Counted from the first letter of the stretch, positions 43,028 through 54,345 are shown. The stretch is DNA of 64,000 nt from Eonycteris spelaea (GCA_003508835.1 PUFA01000311.1:1240001-1304000), one strand, 5' to 3'. The notes: a model not told the origin generated them from the sequence alone. A program made the numbers and translations.

Positions 43028-43425
43028 AAACATTCATTCATTCATTCATTCATTCATTCATTGCATATTGCATACATTGGTCCCCAAAACTCAGTAACCA
43101 AGATAAATTATATTTTAATGCAATATTAAAAAAAAACGAGTGCAAAGATACCCATAATGAAAAAAAAAAATTCAGAATTTTAAGAAAAGATTGGATGCTT
43201 ACATAGCTCATTAAATAAGTGCTAAGGAGAAAAAAAGAATTAAATCGAGACGAGGCGAGGACATTTGGGGGAAGAGGTGTTGAAATTTTAGGTTGAGTGG
43301 CCAAGAAGACCTCTACCAGGACCTCTGTGATGCCTGGGTGAAGACCTGAAGGCAGTGAGATGCAGGCGCAGGGCGCGTGAGCAGGAACGACCAACTGCAG
43401 GGAGAGTGAGTAGGGGACGGTTGGT
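43028..43425 (-). repeat. L2 LINE, antisense, with (ATTC)n
   Basis: ATTC tract at 43,031-43,063, then AT-rich sequence, then 'ctgtgatgcctgggtgaaga' and 'cctgaaggcagtgaga', corresponding to antisense L2. Diverged in the middle. Confidence 0.6.
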
Positions 43426-43627
43426 GGGGACAGGAACGCAGGAGATGGGTTCAGAGGGGTGACAGAGGCCACGGCATAGAAGGGGAGGGACCCAGTGTCG
43501 TCAGCTCATCTCACCTTTTCACAGAGAGGCCAGAAATCAGGATTTACAAGTGATATTCCTTCATTTAAAGTTAGTCCACTCATTTGAAAAAGGAATACAC
43601 TGCACAGGCCGAGACCGGCGGTGCACT

Positions 43628-43822
43628 CCTGGAGGTGATTTGGCTTCTTGGGGACATTGGCAATGTCTGGAGATATCTGTGGTGTCACACCTGGGTGCTA
43701 CGGGTGTGGCACACAGGTGGGGCAGAGGCCAGAGATGCTGCTAAAATCCCGCACCGCACAAGGCAACCCGCAGCAACGAGCCCGATCCAGCCCAGGTTGT
43801 CAGTAATGCTGAGTGGAACACA
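43628..43822 (+). mobile_element. MER5A hAT-Charlie element
   Basis: 'ggggacattggcaatgtctg', 'gagatatctgtggtgtcaca', 'gcagaggccagagatgctgc' and 'taaaatcccgcaccgcacaa' follow MER5A closely. The outermost terminal repeats are eroded. Confidence 0.92.
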
Positions 43823-43829
43823 CCTGTGG

Positions 43830-45600
43830 ATGGAGTCCGCGCGAGGCCGGCAGGTTTCTGAGAAGGAGCAGACGGGCCAGCGGCTCAGCGATGGCCCTCG
43901 TCACTCCAGGCCTCCCCAGACGCCTCCCCATGTCCCTTACGCTTCAGCAGACGCGATTTCCCATCGCACGCCTAGCACTGCTCACCCAGGTACTGCCACC
44001 CACAGCCCCTGACCTCCCGGGCTGGACCCGCCCCAGGTACAGAAGACGCCACTGTTCACAGGAGGCAGGTGGCACTCAGCCAGCTCCAAGGCTCTTTGGC
44101 TTAAACACGGGGCCTTCCTTACCTCATCTCGCTGGGCCGCACACTTCCGGCCGCAGGTTTGTGCCTATTTGCGCCTTTGGTCCCACGACGGCCCGGCCTG
44201 GCCCTCCGGCCCTTGCTGGTGGAGTTCAGTCCCTCACTCTAAACCAGACCGGTCCGCTCAGTGCATTCTAAGGGGCGTGTTGACATTCCCCGTTCTGCGT
44301 GCCGTGCTCGTAGCTGGGTATCAGGGTGACACTTCCACCATCTTTTCCTCAGTAGCATGAGTCGAAAGAGAAGTCATTTGGGGTAGATGTGTGACGTGAT
44401 GCGAGGGGCTGTCTAGAGCTGCCGTGTTTGATTAGCAGAACTAAACGTCATAAACACAGAAGCAGGTCAGAGGAGGGCGTGAGGTGGGTCATCGGAACAG
44501 GCGCGGTGGGGCCGGGGGCTGACGGGAGGGGGCTCGCCCAGGCTAGCGGGGGCGTCTGTCTCTCCTGTCCAGCCAGCGTTGCAGAAGGGCCGTCGGGCCC
44601 GGCGTGGCAAGATCTTTTGACGTTTCGATAGAGATCTGAAAATGTAAGCACACGCACTAGTTTGGACCTGCCCTGCCGGCTTCGCCTAAAACCCTGCACG
44701 TTGTCTACGCGCGGTTTGCGAGTGATCAGATGGCGATTTCCATTTAGCTGCTCGAGAGCCATCTGCTCTCTGCGTATGGGAGTGAGTCATCCCCGAAGGT
44801 GAGACATGGACCAGGTTAGGAACGAAGGGGCTGCTGGGTTCGAGACGCGGCCGGTTCAGAGGAAAGGGTTTTCCAGTGCCCCAGAGCAAAGCCAGTGTCA
44901 GAACAGCCGCCTGGGTGCTGGGCCTGCCACCAGGGCAGGGGCCTCGTCGGGGTTCCTGCCGGCTTTCCTGTATAACGGCCTGGGAGGTATCGGCTCCATT
45001 TCGCGGATGAGACACAGAGGCTCAGTAGCTGCTCGCAATCCCGGGACGGACGGAGCCTGGGTCTGGAGGGCATTTTATGCCTGTTCGCGACTATGGGTGT
45101 GGCTTGGGGCCCAGACTGCGTGTTTCGGAACTTCAGGAAAGACGTAGCATAGTTCCTGACGACATCCGTGTGGGCGGAGCAGAACAGAGTCAACTGGATG
45201 GTCCCAGGAGAATTCTAGGCTCCTGAAACGCAGAGGACAGAGGGGCCAAAGTCAGCCGATCCTTCATTTTCCTGAGCAGCTCACCCCACCCCCACCAACT
45301 CTGAGGGGCTCCCCACCTGGACTGGGCCTTGCTTGGCACACCCTGTCAGTGGCTTTCCTTTCCCAGGGACATGTCGAGTGTCCCTTCTTTCACCTCTCAA
45401 ATCACCTTCGCGTAGACGAATCCTGTCTCAGCGTCTGCTTCTGGGGGCCCCGAAAGAAGACATGAGAGCACCCCGACTGCTTCGTTTCTTGCAAAGCTCG
45501 GATCCTATTTGCTTCTGCAGAAGTGCGTCTTGCCGCCAAGCTCTATCCATCTGCATGTTACTATCCATATTACTAAAAGTCTTATGTTGTCACGGGGCAA
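43830..45600. other. Unassigned GC/CpG-rich stretch
   Basis: About 1.8 kb with no recognised exon. A probable antisense MIR trace lies at 44,970-45,070 ('tccatttcgcggatgagaca', 'cagaggctcagtagctgctc'). Frames to 152 aa overlap on both strands. Confidence 0.42.
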
Positions 45601-45604
45601 ATTA

Positions 45605-45900
45605 GGACAGGCTTCGTCACTTGTTTTGACTCAAGCCTACTAGTAGAACGATTCAAAAATGCAAGGGGAGGGAAGAGACAAATCAAATGCATTTGGTCAC
45701 AGAGAAGATGCTTGCTGTGGTCTCTGCCGTGCTCCCTGTGGTTAAAATATGGTCTATTGTCAATAGAGCAGCCTTGTCAGTGATAAGAGGCTCTTTCCTT
45801 TCATCTTTCAGTTTAATTTTCTCTCTAATGACTTTAAAGGAAGAACTCCTGGGCACTGAAAATTACTTTGGATTGTAACAAGAGAGATCCAGAACCCTTT
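45605..45900. promoter_or_regulatory. Candidate conserved non-coding block 6
   Basis: CpG content drops abruptly relative to the 1.8 kb upstream. Motifs: 'acaaatcaaatgcatttggt', 'gtctattgtcaatagag', 'cagtttaattttctctctaa'. 'ctattgtcaatag' is a near-palindrome (CTATTG..CAATAG), a SOX-like or HMG-type paired site. Function inferred. Confidence 0.45.
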
Positions 45901-45944
45901 TTCTATTTTTTTTTAATAGTCATTCAGGGACATAGTGTAATTGA

Positions 45945-46360
45945 ATTAAGACACTTCCAAGAGGTGAATTATAGGATAATAACTCAGACCTTTCTGTTTA
46001 ATTGGCTCTGGCCTGTGGCCTTGGGTCCGGTAGATCTGAAGGGGTGAATTACTGCTCCATAACTCACAAGGTCCCATTCAAAGAGACCCTGGTTAAAGAT
46101 AATTAACATCGACTCAGGCAGAGGCAATGTGAGGCCTAAGAGTCAGGGACGAGGGGGAATAGAGAGACGAGTCTGGGAACTTTGCCCCTCACTTCAAAGA
46201 AGTTAGACACAGAGAATAATGTCCAAGCCTCAGTTTAAAACAAATGGCCTCTCGGCCCAGCAGAACCCTGGGTATTTTTCACCAAGGCTCTGACTTGCAC
46301 GTGTGAAAGTCTGAAATGGCCATCCTTTCAGATCTGACGGAATAACAAATTGGGCTTGAA
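45945..46360. promoter_or_regulatory. Candidate conserved non-coding block 7
   Basis: Repeat-free, moderately AT-rich. 'gttaaagataattaacatcg', 'gtttaattggctctggcc', 'ggtgaattactgctccataa'. No exon. Confidence 0.38.
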
Positions 46361-46589
46361 CCCGAGCCAGGACATAGGCGAGGTTTCAGCAGGTCCTGTA
46401 TCCTGGAGGCAGAATGGACGGTGACATCCTAGGGCACCCCGATGTCCCTCTTCCTGTCCTCCTTGAGAGGGGTTTTCTCACTGATGCCTGAAATCTCACC
46501 ATTCACAATTCATTTGTAGGGGTTAAACCTTTACATTCTTCTATTTTCTCTTTTTAGAAAAGGATTCATTATTGTATATAAATGAACGT

Positions 46590-46815
46590 GGCACTTAACT
46601 CATAGACAGATAGGAATTCAGGTCTAACCTCCACAATTTACAGTCTGTCGGATCCTGGGGAAATTGCTTAACTTCTCTGTGTTGCAAATTTCTCATCTGT
46701 AAAATGAGGGTTATAATGATACCGACTTCTTAGGACTGTCATGAAGATTAGATAAAAGAAGGGATAGAATATTTACTAAAATGCCTGACATTTTGATAAA
46801 GAATAAATAACATTA
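46590..46815 (+). repeat. MIR SINE, near full length
   Basis: 'ggggaaattgcttaacttct', 'tctcatctgtaaaatgaggg', 'ttataatgataccgacttct' and 'agattagataaaagaaggga' in sense order. Confidence 0.88.
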
Positions 46816-46829
46816 TCAAAAACTATCCT

Positions 46830-47640
46830 TCAGAGAGCAATGTGCATGCCAAGCCACGTAACTGACTGTGTTCTTTTAAATTCTAGAAAGAGAAAATCAT
46901 TCCATGTAAGGAAAAAATGATGATAAATTCAATATATACCTTTTTCTAAATATAGCACTGATGAGTATTTGGCCACCTCTTAGGTAAGTCTGACTTTTGG
47001 AAATTTCTAGAACCTAGAGGCAATCATCTTAAACCAAAGGTTTATTTTAGGTCAGTGCACATGAAGAACCTTTACCGTATTCGCTCTCTTGACCGCTTGC
47101 CTGTCATCTGCCACCCTTTTGCTCTCTGTCCCAAACTTTACCTAATGCCTATAATTCATTACAGTTCACTAAAATGAAAATAAAATTTATTTTGCATCCA
47201 GATGAAAAAATACAACTCATTTATTATTAGCATATAAATGGCATTTTTAATGTCACTCTTGCCCCCAAATCACTTACATTTTCAATGATCACAGCACACA
47301 AAATTAATTTTTGATAGCCTTTTGTGATTTGGCTGAAAATTCTTATTTCTTTTTGTGCTTTAAACAGCAAACTGTATCCACTGCTATTCATAGCAAATTT
47401 TAGATAATGAAGCAATTAAAAATACATGGATTTAAGATCTTATCTCATTTTTCCTTTGGCCTATTTCTGCTTCATTATTCATGAAGGGATATGTTTAATT
47501 CAGAGTTAGTAATTGCAGATATATCTAGTATAAATTGTGCCTCACATTCTTTACCCACTTCAATTTATTTTAGCAAATAGAGCTCTATTTAAAAAAAAGT
47601 CGTTGAGAGAGTATGATTAGAAAAAAAAAAAATCCGTGTG
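46830..47640. promoter_or_regulatory. Candidate conserved non-coding block 8 (CpG-free core)
   Basis: An AT-rich, repeat-free block whose core from 47,096 to 47,599 contains no CpG dinucleotide by direct reading, although the window is otherwise CpG-rich. Homeodomain-type cores are frequent: 'cctataattcattac', 'ttattattagcatataaatg', 'aaaattaatttttgat', 'gaagcaattaaaaatac', 'gttagtaattgcag'. The longest frame is 62 aa. It looks like a long-lived regulatory element, by inference only. Confidence 0.5.
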
Positions 47641-47669
47641 TGTTTGTGTGTGTATGAAGCTCAAAAATG

Positions 47670-47935
47670 TTAATAATTACATTTCGCGAGGATTTGCCAA
47701 GAGCCAGGTGTTATGCTGACCAATTCCCTGTGGCGTTTCATTCAGTCTTGAGAAATCTTATAAGGGTGGGGGGGTACAGTTAGTGCTCCCATTTCTGGAT
47801 AGGGACTGAGGCTCAGAAAGGTGAAAAACTGGCCAGAGGCCACACAGAAACGAGAGAACGAGGATCAGCCCCTGGCTTGACGGCCTACAGAGCCTGCATC
47901 TACCCGTGCATCACAGCGTTTGGTGCCCCTGGGCT
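47670..47935 (-). repeat. MIR SINE, antisense
   Basis: 'gccaagagccaggtgttatg', 'cccatttctggatagggact', 'gaggctcagaaaggtgaaaa' and 'ccagaggccacacagaaacg' are antisense MIR landmarks. Confidence 0.85.
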
Positions 47936-48039
47936 CCGTGTGCCTGACCCTGGAAGGGATTTTTCCAAACCCTTAGAGGTCACATCCACAGCTCATAAAA
48001 TGCTGGTCTGAGGAGCCTGCCACTTATTCGATTTCCATG

Positions 48040-48440
48040 AACCTTAAATATATTTTAGGAATTTATCTTAGGGAAATAACAGACGTGTAATTCACGGTTT
48101 TTTGTAATGCAACTTGTCACAGGGCATCATATACCAATAAAAAAGAGAAAAAGAAAATGGAAAGGAAAAAGGGAGAGAAGAAAAGAAAAATAAAAAAAAG
48201 AACAAAGGAAATAACCTAAAAAAGCTTGGTTATAAATCCTTGGTTAAATAAATCCTGATGTGTTTATTCAGCGTTATGCTCTGTAGCCATTAAAAACGAT
48301 GATGAGATTCTTAGCTTACGGCCACTCAGAAATGTTCCGGTAAGTTGTGGGTTTATGAGACAATACGTGTGATTACTTCTCTTTTAATAAGAAAAGCATT
48401 ATAAATGTACATGTACGTGTGTAAGGGGGCAGAGAATCTG
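48040..48440 (+). repeat. L1ME-like fragment
   Basis: 'ggaatttatcttagggaaat', 'gcgttatgctctgtagccat', 'taaaaacgatgatgagattc' and 'aataagaaaagcattataaa', with an A-rich region at 48,135-48,215. Typical of a degraded L1ME 3' end. Confidence 0.65.
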
Positions 48441-48444
48441 CAAC

Positions 48445-49330
48445 AGAGCCGTCCGACGGAAATACAATACGAACGGCCTACATATCGCCACATTAAAAAT
48501 AAAGCAAAACGGTGAAGTTAATTAATAATAGCATATTTTATCTATCCCCAAATATCCCCAGTACGATCATTTCAACCTGTAACCCAGCCAATTATTGAGA
48601 TATTTATCGGTGCGTGTGTGGTGTGGTGTGCACACGTGTGTGTGCGTGGCCTGTCTTTTACACTAACAGCCTGTCTCCACTCAGACTAGGCCCATTTCCA
48701 CCACAGTGACCACTGCGTAACGCATGGCAAGTCTAGAAGGACAGCCACAGATAGTTATAATAGAACTGGTCGATTTGCGTAGCGTGATTCTGAGTCATTT
48801 TTCTGAATTTTCCGATTTTTTTTGGGGGAGGGAACAAACGAGAATCCATAAAGCAGTGACGTTGTCTCCAACTTAAGGGAGCAGCGTCTCTCTGGATGAG
48901 ACGCATGACCGTCCAAGGTCATACAGCGAAGATCTGGTGGAACGAGGAATTAGAATCAGCGGGCCAGTGGAGAGGCCAAGCTCTTTGCCACGGCCTGGAT
49001 GAGGCCGACTCGCCCACCCAGGAGACGTGACTCGGGGACCGTCGCTGGCCTCGGTCTCACCCGCCAGGACTGTACCTTCCTCTCGCACTGCCCAGCGCCC
49101 GGCTCCCCCTCTGCAGGACTGACCCAGCCTCCTTCCCGATCCGGGCTGCATTCGGGCCCCAGATGAGTTTTCCTCCCAGGGCAACGATGCCCCTGCTCTG
49201 CTTCCCCTGTCGTGGCCAAATATCGCTCTAATTAATTCTACTCCGAGGTGGCACGTCGATGCTGCGCTGGAAAGAGAAATGTGGAGGAAGCGGACAGTGT
49301 CTTTACTCCGTCAAACATCTCCTCTGACAC
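48445..49330. other. Unassigned stretch with MIR trace
   Basis: A short TG/GTG tract lies at 48,612-48,648. 48,885-48,960 looks like an antisense MIR ('accgtccaaggtcatacagc'). The remainder is unrecognised. Confidence 0.42.
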
Positions 49331-49334
49331 CCCT

Positions 49335-49770
49335 CCCCACCCAACTATGTTCTCCTGTAGAGGCCGGGGAGACAGAAAGGAACAAAATCGGTGAAAATTC
49401 TGGCAGGCGGACAGCAAAACAAATACAAAGCAAATACACGTGCAGCAGGGGAGGCGTTGCCGAGGGCCGTGCAGATGCACAGGGAAAAGGAGACGGAGGT
49501 GTTGTTAAGTCGGAGGGATCTACTCGGCAGGTGTGTCTGATAAGGTGACATTGGCGCAGGGACCGAAGGGAAGTGACAGCGGTCTTCAGGCTAGTTGAGG
49601 GCTGTCACCTAGCAAACGCAAAGGCCCTGAGGCAGGAGTGAACTTGGCCTGACCGAGGAACCACAGGGGCCACAGGGGCTGGAGAAGGGCCGATTCTGTC
49701 CGTTCTGGAAGAAGTCGGAAGAGATCGAGAATGAGGCTCAAGTCAACTTCAGATATATAATACGCAGTTT
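49335..49770 (-). repeat. L2 LINE, antisense
   Basis: 'ctgataaggtgacattggcg', 'caaaggccctgaggcaggag', 'ggaaccacaggggccacagg' and 'ggctggagaagggccgattc' are antisense L2 3' landmarks. Confidence 0.78.
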
Positions 49771-49774
49771 GAAG

Positions 49775-50085
49775 ATACTGGCATTGCTGTGACAGAACCC
49801 CTCTTGGTCACCCCAAAGAGTTGACAATGACACATATTTTGATGGACATCAGAGAGGGAGGCTGTTGCTTTCGGGGTCCACGCAGCCTTGAGAGCTGGAA
49901 AGTGAGCCGAGAGTAAGGGGGGTTGGGTGGGGGAGGGAATTTGCAGGCAGAGACGTGATCAAGAGGACATCAAACCCTGAGAAGTTCACAGAAGCCTTAG
50001 GAGGATGGCGGACTCACAGGACGTCGCATGGGGGCGTAGGCCAAGTTCACGTAAAACTCCACAGAAGGGGAGGCCCCATCGTACA
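49775..50085. other. Unassigned stretch
   Basis: No feature recognised. Confidence 0.35.
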
Positions 50086-50094
50086 TCTGGGTCA

Positions 50095-50310
50095 AACCTG
50101 TTTAAGACATCAAATATTTGGAGCATCGTTATCATCTTAATTTGGTTTGTCCTCAGTGAACTGCACCTTGTGGTTAAACCTGATTGTCAACCTTTTTTTT
50201 TTTATTTAAATCTACATCTAATAACAGCTAAATTGGCCGCGGAAAGCAAAAGGGTGCCTCTTGAACGGGCTTTTGCAGATAGCGCGTTTCCTTGGCAGAC
50301 ACAAAAGGTT
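50095..50310. promoter_or_regulatory. Candidate conserved non-coding block 9
   Basis: 'tcgttatcatcttaatttgg', 'gtggttaaacctgattgtca' and 'catctaataacagctaaatt' flank a T-run at 50,191-50,200. Repeat-free otherwise. The 'tgtggttaa' motif resembles a RUNX-type site. Function inferred. Confidence 0.38.
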
Positions 50311-50314
50311 CTTT

Positions 50315-50870
50315 GGGCTCGAAGCAAGCCTGCTGGATGCCGCAGAGAGGCGGAGTCGAGGGATGAGGGCATTGCCACCCTGGCACGCAAATGACCATTT
50401 CTAGAAATCCTGTAGCGTGCCTGTCTCTCGGCCGCAGGGAGGATGGCGTCCAAAATGCATGCCAATCGTGCGGACTGCCAGGAAGCCACGCCATCTGGAT
50501 GCCCTCCTAATAGACTGCTTCCCTCACCCGGAGTAAATCTCTGTCTTCACGCATACGCTTTATAACATAATCTCCGAGCTCCCGTCTTGGCTGGTCACTG
50601 ACCAGCCCGGGAAGGGGACCCGAAATCCTCTACAGCTCAGTTTCTCCTACCAGAAAGGGAAAATAATGATTAAAACGAGGATAAATATGGTTGTCTTGCT
50701 GATGGAGAAGGAGAACGCTTAGCAGAAAATCCGGCCAATGGCCACCTCCTTAAAGGTTAGCGTTAGGTGAATGACAACGGCTGGACCATCAGCAGAGAGC
50801 CACTTGTCTCTTGTTTTTTCCCGCCCCCCTCCTCCCCCCTTTATTCCCCTGGGGGAAAAATGATAGGGCG
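50315..50870. other. Unassigned stretch
   Basis: No feature recognised. C-rich at 50,820-50,850. Confidence 0.35.
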
Positions 50871-50879
50871 TCACTTTCC

Positions 50880-51180
50880 AAGAAATTACACTCCGTTCTG
50901 TGACTTCCCATCAAGAGTAAGCAATGTTCCGTATCCTGCCATTGGTAAGTATCGAGAGGGCCCATGTCAGACAAGGCATGGCTTTTAATCTCCCTTTATT
51001 TGCCATGTCACCTGTCAGTGACCTTGACTGTTGCCGGCTGCTTCACGTTCTGCAGTTTGCTGATAAGTGTGTTTACTGCTTTCGAAGTCGTGTCTGCCGA
51101 AAGCCACATCTGCTTCCCGGCCGCCTCGAACAGGCACAGAATGAAATAGAAAAGCTAATTCCGCGGCGTACACAATCAGT
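50880..51180. promoter_or_regulatory. Candidate conserved non-coding block 10
   Basis: Repeat-free. 'ggcttttaatctccctttat', 'atttgccatgtcacctgtca', 'gtgaccttgactgttgccgg' and 'gtttgctgataagtgtgttt'. Overlapping + frames of 61-108 aa cross it without domain features. An exon is not excluded but no good splice framework was seen. Confidence 0.38.
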
Positions 51181-51590
51181 GTCTGTCTCCCCGGAGGGTT
51201 CCAGGTGGCAGTTCTTTGACGGCTGGAGATCCTGGCGGGGTGAGGGATGACCCTGGGGTGACGCGAAGCCCTCGCTGAACTGACAGGGGTTCCAGGATCT
51301 TGACACTGGGCCGGAGAGGGAGCTCTCGCCCCAGGGAGGACTGGGCTGCTGTGACTCGGAGCGACACCCCTCCCTCCCTGTTTGGTTCACCAGGAAACTT
51401 TGCCCAGGGCCAGTCTGAGATCTCTCACGTGAAGTAATGTTTCCCACCCTAGCTGTCTTGGTCGACAGGATGCAAGCCTCGAAGCCTGTTGGTAGTCCAG
51501 GGCCGAGGGGGTGGGGTGAGAGGCATTTTGTACTTCATTGGGGTCTGAATGGCAGCGTCTTTATGTAGAAATCACAGAGAAACATCAGCT
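51180..51590. other. Unassigned stretch
   Basis: GC-rich, no feature recognised. Confidence 0.35.
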
Positions 51591-51770
51591 ACCGTTTATC
51601 GAACACCTGCTGGATGCTCCATGCTGGTCTTAGGTGCTGTCCTCTCCTGGACATGATTCTGTGAGGTGGCTGTGGGTGTTATGATGTCCATTTTACAGAG
51701 GTGGAAGTTAAAACCCAAAGGCGAAGCAACCTGCCCGAAGACGGTCGGTCCTGAGGACTTGAGTCGTTTC
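51590..51770 (-). repeat. MIR SINE, antisense
   Basis: 'gatgtccattttacagaggt', 'ggaagttaaaacccaaaggc' and 'gaagcaacctgcccgaagac' are antisense MIR landmarks. Confidence 0.82.
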
Positions 51771-51900
51771 ACATTTCTGGCTGTTCACATGTATTTCATT
51801 TATATTGAGTATATGTGTCCGGCAGCTTCACTGCAGCATCATAGGCTGGACATAGGTTCACTGCTAGGTGCTGCTAATCCATCTTCCAAAGTCATCACGA

Positions 51901-52507
51901 TGCAGGACCGGACAACTGTCCCCGAGTTGGGGGAGACCAAGCCCTGGACCGAGAGAAGAGGGTCCTTTGGTGGAGAGTGTGGAAGGAATGCCACACACGC
52001 ACCCAAGTGAGAGGCAAAAGGAAAGTTTATTAGAAAGGGGGTGACGCCCCACAGACGGGGTGCGGGCTCCTCTCAGAGGCAGAGAGTGAGAGGGACAGTG
52101 ACAGTAGAGATGAGGACAGGGAGGGGGAGAGAGTAAAGGCACTGAGGGACGCTGTGTGTTCAGGGACTTCAGTTTCTGTGTCACTCTTTAGTTCCCATCT
52201 CCTGGGACAGAGACATACAGTGAGGAGGGGAGGGTAGGCAGCGTGAAAAGGTCAGAATGTGTAGAGTGAAAGGCCTGCGGGCGGTTCCCAGCCTTCAATC
52301 GTAGGTTCTGGGTGGTTTTAGCCCGAGGGTGTGACCCCTGGTCCCTGTGTCCCCTGCACAGGTGTGGGGGACGGGCTGTCAGCCATCCCAGCCGACATCT
52401 CCCTCTGGTCTGCAGGTGTCCTGTGCTGGCTGCCGGGCTGAGCCGCACATGGCAGTCTCTGAATGTGGCTTGATGAACATGTTTAATTCTCTTGCCTCCT
52501 CCCCACA
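51901..52507 (-). mobile_element. Endogenous retroviral-type LTR, copy B (antisense)
   Basis: On the minus strand it runs TG (52,507) to CA (51,901), about 607 bp, and aligns with copy A at 20,107-20,686 throughout. A poly(A) signal AATAAA lies on the minus strand at 52,031-52,026, followed by a C/T-rich stretch as expected for R/U5. No 4-6 bp target duplication is evident in the flanks. No gag, pol or env frame is adjacent, so it is treated as a solo LTR. The family is not known to me. Confidence 0.75.
52026..52031 (-). promoter_or_regulatory. LTR poly(A) signal
   Basis: Minus-strand AATAAA within 'ctaataaact', in the position expected for the R region of the LTR. Confidence 0.65.
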
Positions 52508-52509
52508 TG

Positions 52510-52675
52510 AATTGTAGCAATCCCAGCAGCAAAGCCGAATTGGAAACCGGTCTGACTGTCCCTGCTCTAATATCTGTACCCACTGCAGTACACCTGGCCA
52601 GAGCGCCAGGTCCAAAATGTAGGGCTTTGCAGGGAAACTCCACTCCCCGCAAAGAGAGTTTTTGGTGCGGGGTCG
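52510..52675. other. Flank of LTR copy B
   Basis: Single-copy-looking. No PBS or polypurine tract could be defended. Confidence 0.35.
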
Positions 52676-52679
52676 CTTT

Positions 52680-53060
52680 GTTTTGTAAACATTTTTACTG
52701 ACACACAAAATGCATAAGGCAGCCGTGCATACATCTCAAGTGAACAGCTCACTGAGTTTTTGCAAAGTCTCCCATGAGCGCACTGCCTGAGCAAAGAAAG
52801 ATACGTGACTCACAACCCCCAAAGCCTCCCTTAGCTCTGTCCTCATTCTAGGTGATTTTTTACACTACTGACCCTTCACATTTCCAGATGCATGTTAGGA
52901 TTATTTAGTTCCTTTCCATAAGAAAAAAAAATCCTGCCGAGACTTTAAAATGAGACTATATTGAATTAATACATGAATCTGAGAATTTTGTTAGCCTGGG
53001 ATTATTTCTTCCCTTAATACTCAAAAGAATCCGCTGGTAAAACCATTTGGGCCTGGAGTT
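52680..53060 (-). repeat. L1M/HAL1 fragment, antisense
   Basis: 'aacatttttactgacacaca', 'aagtgaacagctcactgagt' and 'gtctcccatgagcgcactgc' resemble antisense HAL1/L1M 3' sequence. From 52,920 the homology weakens. Confidence 0.6.
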
Positions 53061-53067
53061 GGGCGAC

Positions 53068-53085
53068 GTGTGTGTGTGTGTGTGT

Positions 53086-53116
<31 letters not shown>
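53068..53116. repeat. (TG)n/(GA)n microsatellite
   Basis: TG tract with one GG interruption, followed by GA. Confidence 0.95.
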
Positions 53117-53399
53117 TGGTTGAACTTGCAGATTCGATGTCATTATTACCTGTGTTGCTATGGTCTCATGTTCCCTGTGTCAGTTTTGCTAAGTTGTTTT
53201 TAAAGAAAAAGGCCTATTTCTGTCCTATGATGGATAAAGGAATTGTTTTGACCGATAGAAATGCTCCGTGTCTTAGCTGCGGAAGTGTTTGCTTGGGGTG
53301 TGAGTTTGTGTCAAGACTTATTTACCCGTATGCTTAAAATGGGTACATTTATTATTTCACCTATAATTTTGGGGAAAAAAATTGAAAGTCCAATAATAT

Positions 53400-54345
53400 C
53401 AAGTGTTGGCAGTAAAATGAGATATGCCGCAGGAAAGGGTCTACGTTAATACAAACGTCTGAGAAGACAGTTTGGAAATAGCGTTAAAAATTGAAAATGT
53501 CTACATGCTATCTCTTAAACATTCTACCTCTAGGTACACGCTGTAGGGAAACTCTCCCATATATACTCAAGATTCAAACATTTTAAAACCAAACCGTAAG
53601 TATTAGGATAAACAATAAGAGACTATTTTTTAAAATCTGATAGTGATGAAGGACTTCCTTTTGGAAAGCCAAAGGCAGAAACTTTAAATAACCAGACTGA
53701 TTTTGTGTGTGTGTGAGAGAGAAAAAGTTTTAAAAATCCTACGTGAATGAAAAATATCCATTTAAATGGGAGAATATTTGTAACCTAGATGATGGAATGG
53801 AATGACAATATTCTTAAAATATAAAGAGATATTTCAAATTAATTAAGAAGAAAAAGACACGTACAGGCAATTTTGAAAAGCCAAAAATAAGTAGAGCTGA
53901 TACATAAAAATGAAAAATAATACCTACTGATTGGAAGAATGTGGGAGTAATTGCAAAATTCACGTAGTACTGGTGGAATTGAAAATTAATAGAACCTTCT
54001 GGTTGAATATCTTGCCTAGTGTGGCTAAAGCCTCACAGAGATTTCGACTCAATTATTTGACTGCTAGGAATTTATTCCGAGAAAATAAAGGCGAGTAAGT
54101 ACAAAAAATTAGCTGCAAACATGCTCATCGCAAAGGTGTTTATAGGAGCAAGGAAAATGGTGAACAACCTGACCGTCCAAATTTAGAGTCTTCAGGCAAA
54201 AAACAATATGGTACATTCATTTAATAGAATGGTATGAAGACCATTTAAATGATTTCATTTCTTAGGCTGAGGTTCGCAATATATTGAAGAAAAACGAGCA
54301 GATTTAAAAAGCAGTGTGTATCCCCAAGCCCACGTTTTGAAAAAG
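53400..54345 (+). repeat. L1ME-like fragment, sense
   Basis: 'gctaggaatttattccgaga', 'aacatgctcatcgcaaaggt', 'caaaaaacaatatggtacat', 'agaatggtatgaagaccatt' and 'aaaaagcagtgtgtatccc' are L1ME ORF2/3' landmarks. 53,400-53,530 ('ttctacctctaggtacacgc') is also L1-like. Degraded. Confidence 0.75.

Noticed and set aside
50924..51250. Possible exon with 108-aa frame
   Set aside because: No convincing acceptor/donor framework or recognisable peptide; kept only as a candidate conserved block.
20107..52507. A complete provirus between the two LTR copies
   Set aside because: The copies are inverted relative to each other, 31 kb apart, and the sequence between shows no retroviral gene frames, so they are separate insertions.
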